From the NCBI GenBank assembly GCA_026936335.1, contig JAPMXV010000030.1, positions 310,001 through 374,000 on the forward strand: a DNA stretch of 64,000 nucleotides, given 5' to 3'. Made by a program: the position numbers and the translations under genes. This DNA comes from Mantamonas sphyraenae (taxonomy: Eukaryota; CRuMs; Mantamonadidae). The first letter of the stretch is position 1; each line of letters opens with the position of its first letter. The notes under the pieces were generated by a model. The model was not told where the DNA came from. It ran no database searches and saw only the letters and a list, made by a program, of their open reading frames with translations. Below, in pieces: positions 55,630 to 64,000 of the stretch.

Positions 55630-56980
55630 ATGGCAAAGAAGGACGCTGCTGCCAAGAAGCAGCCACAGCAGGATGCAGACACAGCCAAGCAGAGTAAAGG
55701 CAAGGACAAAGCAAAGGCAAAGCGTGCAGTTGGAACAGGAGGAGCAGGAGGAGCTGGCGACGTGGCATCCCCGTCACGAAGCAGCCCGTTTATGGTGTTC
55801 CTCCTGCTGATGGCCGTGGTAGCTGCTGCCACGTACGAGTATGTAGAGTCGCAACGTGATCCGATGGAATCGATGCCCGACGCTCTGCTGGACTGGAACC
55901 AGGCTGGCCGGAAAGTGCCCGTGTTTGACGCCTTTGGCAACAAGGTGCCCCTGTTTGTGGCGGAAAAGGGCAGTGCCAAGAAGAGTGGAGAAGCGGTGTT
56001 GTTTGTACACGGCGTGCCCCTTTCGGGCTTCCTGTACAGCCGGGTGATGGAGAACATGCCTGCAGACGACCTGCATCTTCTGGCCATGGATCTGCCCGGT
56101 TTCGGCCTCTCGGGCGACGTACCCGACGGCGTGGAAGCCAACTGGTCGTACCTGGCCAACTCCATTGTACAGTTGGTCAACACTCTGGGCTTGCGTCGCG
56201 TGCACCTGGTCATCCACGACATTGGGGGGCCCATTGGCATGGAGGCGGCGCTGAAACTGGGCCAGGATCGCGTAAAGAGCATCACCGTGCTCAACACCCT
56301 CGTGGATTTGGAAGTGTTTACTCGTCCCTTTCCCATGTTCCTCTTTGATGCCAAGCGATACCCGGCGGCGGTGACGACGACGATGCACTGGTTCATGTCC
56401 TCTCCGCTCACCACCCCTGTCACCTGGCTCCTCATGCGCCAGCGTGGCACAAACAAGATCGATTACCGTCGTTTGCATGCCCACATGTGGCAGCTGCGCC
56501 AGCATCGCGCCTCCTTTGTCAATGTGATGAGCAACTTCAACCTGACCGCAGACCACCGCGACCATCTGCTCACGGGACTTGCCACCCTCCAGAGCCAGGG
56601 CGTACGCATGCAAAGTGTCTGGGTTGACAACGATGCCATCCCGGGCTTCGAGACCATTCACCATGCCCTCCTGAAGCGTTCCGTCAAACTGGACAAGTCA
56701 CAGATTGTTCCCAGCAAGCACTTTATTCAGGAGGATGCGCCCCAAGAGGTTGCCAAGGCTGTGTTGGATTTTGTAGACTCGATGGGACGGGAGGTGGAGC
56801 CAACGCCTGAACCCACGCCAGAGGCAAGTGCGCACGATCACGGCCACGGCCACGATCATGGCCACGATCACGGACATGACACGGACATGACACGGACATG
56901 GACACGGACATGGACACGGACATGGACATGGACACGGACATGGACATGGGATGGGTGGGGGACACAACTACGGGTTGTGA
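55630..56980 (+). CDS. Membrane-anchored alpha/beta hydrolase with His-Gly tail
   Basis: An N-terminal Lys/Gln/Ala-rich stretch and a transmembrane helix (residues ~57-75, FMVFLLLMAVVAAATY) lead to an alpha/beta-hydrolase fold. HGVPLSGF forms the oxyanion-hole motif. HDIGGPIG carries Asp rather than Ser at the nucleophile elbow, as in haloalkane dehalogenases, epoxide hydrolases and MEST. KHFIQEDAPQEVA supplies the catalytic His. The C-terminus has HDHGHGHDHGHDHGH followed by a tandem GH dipeptide repeat. Two single-G deletions (~56875-56905) throw the frame. With them corrected, the protein ends GMGGGHNYGL at the TGA of 56978-56980 (450 aa); uncorrected, the frame would run into the next gene. 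The chemistry is hydrolysis of an ester, epoxide or halide; the substrate is unknown. Confidence 0.8.
56827..56958 (+). repeat. GGACAT/GGACAC hexamer repeat coding His-Gly
   Basis: Tandem hexamers alternating CAT and CAC histidine codons with GGA/GGC glycine. Two copies lack one G, which breaks the hydrolase frame. In the shifted frame the repeat reads as an Asp/Met/Thr run that opens into the GH65 gene. Confidence 0.85.
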
Positions 56981-57026
56981 GCACGCGACTTTCGAGCAAA
57001 CAAAAACGTCTTCCACACACACATCC

Positions 57027-59150
57027 ATGCGCATTGTTCCAACCACCCTTTTCGTGCTGTTGTGTGTGTGTGGTGTATCTGTGCTTGCGCAGTCGTGCAT
57101 CCCGCAAGCGTGGGTTGACGCACAGCTGCGCGGCGACATGATTGTCAGCGATTCCGCGCCCGTGGACCAGCGTCTGCTGCCCTACATTGGCAACGGGGTC
57201 ATTGGACACACACTGGGTTCCCAAGACCTGTTCTTGGCTGGCCTGTACAACGGCGAGTCGTCCGTGACGCCGTCGCATCGTGCACGTGTGCCTGCGTACA
57301 TCAGCCTGGGGTTTGCTGACCTGCAGGTGTGTGCGATTGCGTTGGACGTGCGCAACGGCGTGGCACGTGTGTTGTGGAATGGCACGCAGGGTCAGGTGCA
57401 TCAGACCACCTTTGCGTCTGCCGTGCGTCCGTCGCTGTGGGTGCAACATTTCGAGGTGGACATCAGCCAGCCCGACCAGACATTGGCCATCCAGTGCAAC
57501 TCAGGCCCGCCCTCGGAAGACATACAATTCGACACAGTGCGTTCGCAACCCTACTTCCACCAGCGTGGCAAAACCCTGCTTGCGGAAACAAACACCAGCA
57601 GCGTACAGGCCGTCAGCGTCGTCACAGACCTGTGTCCAGACCACGTCGAGGTCTCCCAGGCCCAACAGTTCTTTGACCTCTTCACTTCTCTCAACAAGGA
57701 CGACCACCAGGCGCTGCAGACGTACCTGGACGCGCAAACCGCCGGCTACGATGCCCTGCTCGCTGAGCACACGCAGGCATGGGCGTCCCGATGGACCAGT
57801 GGCATCGATGTGGTTCCCGAGAACCACGTACCCGTGCCACCTGCGTTCAATGCCTCCATGCAGCTGGCCCTGACCGTCAACACCTCCCTGTACTACATGC
57901 TCAGCAGCATCCGTGAGGACAGTGCAGACGCTGCACTCAGCCCCGGAGGGCTCAGCACAGATGACTACCATGGACACATGTTTTGGGACCAGGAGACGTG
58001 GATGATGCCAGCCTTGATGCCATTCTGGCCGGCGCTCGCCAAGCAGATGCTCGAGTACCGCGTGCAGAGGTTGCCTACGGCACAGGCGAACGCGCAAGCC
58101 AATGGTTACAAGGGAGCGCAGTACCCGTGGGAGAGTGCATGGACAGGAGTGGAGTGCACGCCGCAACAGGATCCGGAAAAGGACGAGATTCACATCAACG
58201 GCGACATTGCCATGGCCTTGCGCAAGTATTGGGTGTGGACACAGGACAAGGAGTGGCTTCAAACCAAGGCGTGGCCCGTGCTGCGTGACATTGCACGCTA
58301 CTTTGCCAGCAGGGTGACTCTGGATGCAACCACGGGGCAATTCCATCTCTACGGCGTCATCCCTCCGGACGAGAGCGCAGGTCTGCGCAATGACAGCGTG
58401 TACACCAACGCTGTGGCTTCTTGCACACTGCAGTGGGCAGTGGAAGCAGCACAGCTGTTGGGCAAGGGCGACGAGGTCAATACTACGCTGCTGACACGGA
58501 TTGCCAACCAACTCGTGTTGCCCTTTGACACGGCAGACCAGATGCACCTGGAGTACAGCGACTATGTCAAGGGCACCACTATCAATCAGAACGACGTCGG
58601 ACTCATGCAGTACCCACTGGGCATGCAATTTGCCTCTGCCATCGCCCACAACGACCTCTCTTACTACCAATCCGTCACTGATCCCAACGGGTACTTTACG
58701 GGCGATTCGGCATACTCCATTGCTTGGCTGCAGTTGGGCGAGCAGGCACAGGCCGATGCACAGTTTGCAAAGGCATTTGGACACTTTTCGGCACCCTTCA
58801 TGGTGTGGCTCGAGCGAGCACGCACGAAGGGCAATGTCAACTTCATCACAGGTGCCGGTGGCTACGTGCAGAACTACGTCTATGGATACGCTGGCATGCG
58901 TGTGGACGATCATCAGGACGCCGTCTCCTTTGTTCCACACATGCCCCCCGGGGTTTCTGCCTTGCGTCTTCGAGGCCTGCACTTTCTCCACGCTCGCTTC
59001 TCCTTTGCCATTTCCGCCACCAGCACCACCGTCATGTGTGACCAGGGTTCTCTCAGTCTCAAGTGGGAAGACGGGCAGAGCAACACGCTTTCTGCAGGGC
59101 AGCAAGTCGTGCGTGATTCCCTCATGGCAGTGCACATCGGTGTCAACTGA
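57027..59150 (+). CDS. GH65-family glucosidase, PGGHG/ATHL1-like
   Basis: Single exon, 707 aa, beginning at the ATG before a clear signal peptide (MRIVPTTLFVLLCVCGVSVLAQ). The fold is that of glycoside hydrolase family 65: an N-terminal beta-sandwich with PYIGNGVIGHTLGS, then an (alpha/alpha)6 barrel with FWDQETWMMPALMPFWP, YPWESAWTGVECTP, and GVIPPDESAGLRNDSVYTNA. In the animal enzyme the Glu of the PPDE motif is the general acid. Motifs match protein-glucosylgalactosylhydroxylysine glucosidase and acid trehalase-like members more than phosphorylases, so hydrolysis of an alpha-glucoside in the secretory pathway, lysosome or outside the cell is likely. Several N-glycosylation sequons are present. 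Acid trehalase is the main alternative. Confidence 0.88.
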   Translation: MRIVPTTLFVLLCVCGVSVLAQSCIPQAWVDAQLRGDMIVSDSAPVDQRLLPYIGNGVIGHTLGSQDLFLAGLYNGESSVTPSHRARVPAYISLGFADLQVCAIALDVRNGVARVLWNGTQGQVHQTTFASAVRPSLWVQHFEVDISQPDQTLAIQCNSGPPSEDIQFDTVRSQPYFHQRGKTLLAETNTSSVQAVSVVTDLCPDHVEVSQAQQFFDLFTSLNKDDHQALQTYLDAQTAGYDALLAEHTQAWASRWTSGIDVVPENHVPVPPAFNASMQLALTVNTSLYYMLSSIREDSADAALSPGGLSTDDYHGHMFWDQETWMMPALMPFWPALAKQMLEYRVQRLPTAQANAQANGYKGAQYPWESAWTGVECTPQQDPEKDEIHINGDIAMALRKYWVWTQDKEWLQTKAWPVLRDIARYFASRVTLDATTGQFHLYGVIPPDESAGLRNDSVYTNAVASCTLQWAVEAAQLLGKGDEVNTTLLTRIANQLVLPFDTADQMHLEYSDYVKGTTINQNDVGLMQYPLGMQFASAIAHNDLSYYQSVTDPNGYFTGDSAYSIAWLQLGEQAQADAQFAKAFGHFSAPFMVWLERARTKGNVNFITGAGGYVQNYVYGYAGMRVDDHQDAVSFVPHMPPGVSALRLRGLHFLHARFSFAISATSTTVMCDQGSLSLKWEDGQSNTLSAGQQVVRDSLMAVHIGVN

Positions 59151-59206
59151 ATACATTCACACACGCACACACACACACAAACGAGGTCCCCTTTGATCAT
59201 CGCTCG

Positions 59207-61422
59207 CTACGTGACATGGTTGGCTGCTGGGGTGCCTGTGAACCCATTCCAGATGGCGAAAAACTGGCGTTGGGCTGCAAAGATGCGTCTGAGCTCCGTA
59301 GGCACTTTGCGTGTCTCTGTGCTCTCCAGCTCCTCAATGTCGTCAGGAGGCAACATGATCAGATAGCGGTGCAACGGTGTCTCTCCATAGTCGTCCTTCT
59401 GGCGGGCAGGGACCTCCAGCCACTCCAAGAGCGCCTGCGTGCTCACCTTGCGACAATTCAGCGCATCCACCATTTCGAATCCCACACGCCAATCCTTGCT
59501 CCCTTCCATGTCCATATCCATCAGCAAATCCACCACAGCCGTCATGCTGATGGCCTTGGTCCCTTCTTGCTGCCGTGGATTCGGCACAAGCACACACGCA
59601 GGCACGCAGCAAAACAATTGCTCCGTATGGTCCACTCCCGCTCCTCCCGACGATTGTTGCTGACGCATGGCAATGTGCAGGCTGTGGCTGCTGCTGTTGC
59701 TGCCGCTGCTGCCACTTCCATTGCCGCTACCACCACCCATCGTCGTTGTCTTTTGGCTCTTGGCCATGCGACTCAGTGGTGCGTGGTCTCCATACACAAT
59801 CATGGGATGAACCAACTGCGAAGCCTCTGTGTGCAACCCTGCATCGTCGCCGGCGCCGTGCTTGCCTCTGCCCGGACGGACCTTCCGCATGGCATCCACG
59901 TTGACGTGACGAAACAGCCTGTGGTCATCGTGACGCGCACGTTGCTCCACCAACACATCTCCACCGTCCAAGTACGAGTGCACCAGGAGCGGCCGTGGCG
60001 AAGCACCCGTAAAGTACATGCTGCGGTGTGTGCCTGTGCCTCGGTTGACAATGAGATCCAAGCCTTGACGTTGGTCCATCTCTTCGTAGGCCAAATCCAA
60101 GCTACCCAGGACCAGCACCTGACGAGCAATCTGGCCAAAGGGCATCCCAAACACCTCGGCCACCTTTGTCAGATCCAGGAGGCCCTTCTCCTTTTCCCCG
60201 TAGCAACACACCCACTTGGCACCCATGATGGCGTCCAGATGCACACCGTTCTCGGTAAGCAACTGGACCATGGGCAGGATGCGTGAAATGGATCGACGTG
60301 TGAACAGACACACGCGGTATTGGCTGCACAGCTTCAACATGCCATGCACACAGTCTGGTCGCATGTGCAATCGTGCTGGCTTCTTGCTCCACAGACTGTC
60401 CTTGTACGTACTTCCCAGCACGCCGTCACACTCAATCACCACGAGTGGCTTGCTGCTCATTTCCGAACGGATGTCCACCACAATTTCTGGGTCTGTTTGC
60501 ACACCCATGCGTCGCAACAGGTGTGGGAAGCGTGTGTCTCCGTTGCGCATGCTCTCTGTGCGTCTGTGCGTGCGTGTGTGACCGCCCTCGTGCCACACCC
60601 CCATCGTGCGTGCGTGCAAACTGCGATCGTACAACAGCTCCTGGCTGTTGCTAAACCGTCGCTCCAGCTTCCTTTTCCACTGTTGATTGCTGATCCCCAC
60701 CGATCCGTTGACGCTGCTTTCGCTGCTGCTTCGCTCTCCACTCTCCGACGTCGAGGATGACGACGACGTTGATGACGACGACGACGTGGATCTGCTCATC
60801 CCCTTTCCATGCTCCCCACCACGTCCGCCATCTGCTCCTCCCTTTCCTCCCTGCTGTTGATGTTGCTGTTGCTGTTGTTGCTTCTGCAGTGATGCCTTGC
60901 GTCGTTGCCGAGAGCTGGCTGTCCCTGTGGTCAGCCGTTCCGATGGCTGTCCCTTCCATTTCCCGCCTGCCTTCTTGCTGTTCCCACTTGTGTTGCTGTT
61001 GCTGTTGCTGCTGCTGCTGTGGCTGCCACTGCTGCTGTTGTTGCTCGACACACTCTGTTTCTTTCCTGAGCTCTTGCCTTTCCCGCTGCCTTTGCTCGAG
61101 GTACTTTTGCTGCTGCCACTTTTGCCTGCCGATTTGCTGCTGCTGCTGCTGCTGCTGTTGTTTGCCAGTGAGGACGATGTGGATGTGGATGATGTGTTGG
61201 TGTTGGTACTGCTCCTCCTCCTGCTGCTACTGCTGCTGCTGCTACTGCTGGTGCTGCTGGTGGGACCCGATGACAGTGCGTTTGCCTGTTCTGCGGTGTG
61301 TTCGGCCAACCAACGCAGCCGACGACTTGCACTCGTCATGGCATTGTCATCCAACTGTCCCATCTTGGCACTCATCTTTTTCCCTCCTGTGCCTTTGCTC
61401 CCTGTGCTCCCTGTGCTCCCTG

Positions 61423-61456
<34 letters not shown>

Positions 61457-62389
61457 ATTGGTGGTACTGATGCTACTGCGGCTTTTCCGTCGCTTCCCTT
61501 GCTTGCCACTCTTGCCACTCTTGCCACTCTTGCCACTCTTGCCACTGCCCCCACTGCCTCCACTCCGACCACTGCCTGCACTTCCCACACTCTGTGTCTC
61601 ATCCTGGTCCTTGCTGCTGTTGCTGTGGCTGCTTCTGCGTGTGCCCTTGCCCTTGCTGCTGCTGCTGTTGCTGCTGCTGCTCCGTTTCAGACGTCGGCCA
61701 CCGCTGCCGCCGCTCTTGCTCGACTGTGCCATGGACTGTTTTGCCATGACTGTGGAACTGTTCATACTGGACAATTGCACGGCCCCTTCCAGTTTCAGCT
61801 CCTTAGCATGCGCCATTCGTCGTCCGGACCCGGACGAGCTCGTTCCTGACGGCGAACCGCCCGTCACCCGGTGCCGCTGAACATTGTCCGGCCTCCACGT
61901 GCCCAGCGTGTTGTGTGGATGCTCCTGTGCAATGCTACTCTCTGGATAGTAATACTTCTGTTTGACCCCAATGGCACTCCGTTGCAACGCAGAGTACACC
62001 CCAGGCAACGACCGCTGGCTGCCGCTGCTGCTGCTGCTGCTGCTGCTGATCCCTTTGCCACCACTCGCCCCCCCTCCCGTGTCTCCAGTTTGCAATTCCT
62101 GCGCATACCTGTCTGCACCCAACTCCACGGGACGAGTGTCCATGGATTGCACATCCTCGCCTCGTTGAGACGACCCATCCCCAGCCGTACTCGTCGTCGT
62201 CGTCGTCGTCGTCCTGCGAGCCTGCGTTTTGCTCTCCTCGATCGGCGAAAACTCACTGTCGCCCCGCCACCTCCTGTCGTGATTCTTGACCACCTTGACT
62301 GTGCCCGTCCCACTCCGTTTGTGGTTGCCCTTCCTTCCCGCCGACCGTCCCGTTTTGCCCACCACCGGTGTTCGGTAGGCTGAGCTCAT
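59207..62389 (-). CDS. FCP1/NIF-like HAD-fold protein with very long Ser-rich N-terminus
   Basis: Single exon, about 1,060 aa from the ATG at 62389. Residues ~100-570 are an extreme low-complexity region of Ser, Gly, Lys and Thr, coded by CTG/TGC-type triplet runs and a 9-bp SGK repeat. The C-terminal half has an FCP1-like HAD domain (~655-790: VVIECDGVLGST ... HMRPDCVHGMLKLCSQYRVCLFTRR). The expected DxDxT nucleophile site reads ExDGV, so the catalytic first Asp is Glu. A Thr/Ser and a downstream Asp-containing segment (LVLGSLDLAYEE) correspond to later HAD motifs. Either a modified or a catalytically dead CTD-phosphatase-type protein; function unassigned. Confidence 0.68.
60840..61720 (-). 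repeat. Triplet-rich low-complexity coding block
   Basis: Many separate runs of TGC/CTG triplets (minus-strand Ser AGC and Gln CAG) and five to six copies of CTTGCCACT near 61501-61554 coding SGK. All keep the reading frame open over about 880 bp. Confidence 0.85.
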
Positions 62390-62496
62390 CGACACGTGTT
62401 TGCCCTCGCCGGCGCACTCAGCACAACCACCGGGTCACACACACATACACACACACACACGCAACACAGCACACCCAACACACATCATCATCGAGA

Positions 62497-64000
62497 ATGG
62501 ACATTGGGGCAGAGTTGCAGCGTGTGCTTCCGGCTCGGGTCAAGGAGGTGCTGGACGAAACCATCCTGGAGTACGCCGTGGGCATCCTGGAGAGCGATGC
62601 CGACGAAGGTTACTCCAGTTACACCACTGAAGATGAGTTGTACGACGCCATCGGCGACCTGCTGCTGGAAAGTGATCCGGAAGAGAACGAGGAGGAGATT
62701 CGTGCCTCATGCAGGGCCTTGGTCAACGTCCTCCACCCACCGGGGCAGGCAGGCGACAATGCAGAAGGCGACGGAAACGACGCCCAAGGCGGAGGTGCCG
62801 CTTCTGCCAGAGCCAAACGTGCACAGGACACCACCGTGCTGGTGAACCAGGTGTCGTTGAGCTCCATGCTCAAGGACACCGAAGAGTCCCTTCGACAGCT
62901 GGGACGCACCTCCAAGTCGTTCTACTCCACCGCAGAGGCCGATTCCGGAGATACCATGGGTGGATACAGCGAGGAGGAGATTCGTGCCATGGCCGGCAGC
63001 AGCAGCAGCAGCGGAGGCGCAGGTGGCAGTGCCAGGAAAAAGGATGCCATCTTGGTCCGTTCCAAGCGCAAGCAGCTGGAACCCGGAGAACTGGAGAGTA
63101 TCCTCACCATCCCAGGAGGCTGTGTCAGTGTCCAGGGCAAGGACATCAAGGTGGAGGGCATCGAACTGACCATCGGCGGACGGAAACTCATCGAGAACGG
63201 CGTCCTCATGCTCCAGAGTGGACGCAGGGTCGGCCTGGCTGGACGCAACGGCGCAGGCAAGAGTACCCTGCTCAAGCACATTGCAAACAGAGACATTCCC
63301 ATCCCGGAGGATGTGTCCATCCTCTACGTGGCACAGGAGGTAAGCCGGAAAAAAAAAGGAAGCTTGCATGGCGCCTGGGGCTCCCCAAAAACACGGAGAG
63401 ACACACGGTGACACACACACTCACACACACACTCACACTCACTGACATGTGGCCACACAGGCGGATGGAGACGAAAAGACGGCAGTGGAAAGTGTACTGC
63501 TGGCAGACACTGAGCGTACGGAGCTGCTTGCGAGGGAGAAGGAGCTGAACGCACTGAGTGAGACGCAAGGGACATACAGCAGCGAGAAATTCAGCAGCAT
63601 CGACAAGGAACTGGAGTATCTGTACTCGAGGATGAACGAGATTGAGGTGGACAGTGCGGAGGCGCGTGCACGGGCCATTTTGAAGGGGTTGCAGTTTACG
63701 GAGGAGATGCAGGACAAGCAGACGCAGGACTTTTCCGGTGGTTGGCGCATGCGCATTGCAATTGCACGCGCGCTGTTTGCGAAACCGGACATTTTCATTG
63801 CGGACGAAATCACGAACCATTTGGATTATCACGCGTACGTGTGGCTGCGTGAGTACATGGCAGAGTGGCCGACGACGCTGTTGATTGTGTCGCACCAGCG
63901 TGACTTTCTCAACCAGGTGTGCACGGACATCCTGCACCTGCACAACCACGAGTTGACGCTGTACAAGGGCAACTACGACCAGTTTGAAGAGACCATCGAG
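62497..64000 (+). CDS. ABCF3/GCN20-like ATPase (3' partial)
   Basis: Exon 1 is 62497-63339 and exon 2 begins at 63461 and runs off the window; the 121-nt intron (GTAAGC...CACACAG) is phase 0, with a CTGAC motif 18 nt before the AG. The N-terminal ~180 residues resemble the regulatory N-domain of ABCF3/GCN20 (predicted helices after MDIGAELQRVLP, then VNQVSLSSMLKD). The first ABC domain follows: Walker A GRNGAGKST, signature FSGGWRMRIAIARALF, Walker B region IADEITNHLD and H-loop SHQRDF. Family members lack membrane helices, bind ribosomes and act in translation or the Gcn2 pathway. The usual DEPTNHLD motif has Ile instead of Pro. The second ABC domain lies beyond the window. Confidence 0.92.

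Noticed and set aside
56898-57026. Asp/Met/Thr-rich N-terminal extension of the GH65 protein
   Set aside because: It is the His-Gly repeat of the preceding hydrolase read out of frame; the ATG at 57027 gives a standard signal peptide.
1-64000. tRNA, rRNA, transposon or IS element
   Set aside because: No cloverleaf-like, rRNA, transposase, reverse-transcriptase or terminal-repeat signals were recognised by reading; a covariance-model scan was not possible.

Overview
The window is a compact, intron-poor nuclear segment of a eukaryotic microbe. Twenty-two protein-coding genes fill nearly all of the 64 kb on both strands, usually separated by 20-220 bp. Cis-spliced GT-AG introns of about 70-370 nt recur with the donor consensus GTRNGT (GTACGT, GTAGGT, GTAAGT, GTGAGT, GTGCGT). 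The gene set is eukaryotic throughout: dynein heavy chain, ZPR1, XPG, RNA polymerase III RPC7-like, RIB43A, ADP/ATP carrier, VWA8, TOM1-like, ABCF3. RIB43A and the dynein point to a flagellated, mitochondriate protist. The spliced introns argue against a kinetoplastid. I cannot place the lineage from sequence alone. Stops are standard (TGA/TAG/TAA), the GC content is high and CAG/CTG triplet runs are frequent.

Layout, left to right: degenerate dynein heavy chain (+, 5' end off-window); KANSL2/INO80D-like zinc-finger protein (-); ZPR1 (+); Dispatched/Patched-type transporter (-); ADP/ATP carrier (+); membrane TPM-RING protein (-); KAR5/GEX1-like nuclear-fusion protein (+); UBX-SWIM-RING-CCHC protein (-); tandem CCCH protein (+); RPC7-like subunit (+); XPG/Rad2 nuclease with an internal minisatellite (-); a giant protein of about 3,250 aa joining a neurobeachin-type N-terminal half to an ADCY10-like ATPase/TPR half (-); VWA8 (-); luminal JmjC protein (+); TOM1-like VHS-GAT protein (+); PQ-loop transporter (+); coiled-coil protein (-); RIB43A (+); alpha/beta hydrolase with a His-Gly tail (+); GH65 glucosidase (+); FCP1-like HAD protein with a huge Ser-rich region (-); ABCF3-like ATPase (+, 3' end off-window).

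There is no operon logic. Genes sit head-to-head over short shared upstream regions (44-420 bp) or tail-to-tail with as little as 20 bp between stops, so transcripts of converging neighbours must overlap. Thematic clusters are loose: microtubule/flagellar (dynein, RIB43A), endomembrane (Dispatched-like, TPM-RING, PQ-loop, TOM1-like, neurobeachin-like), mitochondrial (carrier, VWA8), and RNA/DNA metabolism (CCCH, RPC7, XPG, KANSL2-like).

Several conserved genes (ZPR1, VWA8, TOM1-like, KANSL2-like, dynein, the hydrolase, the giant fusion) are broken by single-base shifts. Most can be pinned to short G/C runs or tandem repeats, so they are probably residual consensus errors and the genes are annotated as intact across them. 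The most novel items are the neurobeachin/ADCY10-like fusion, the KAR5/GEX1-like protein (evidence for karyogamy and sex), the P-loop-degenerate dynein, and the UBX-SWIM-RING-CCHC and TPM-RING proteins.
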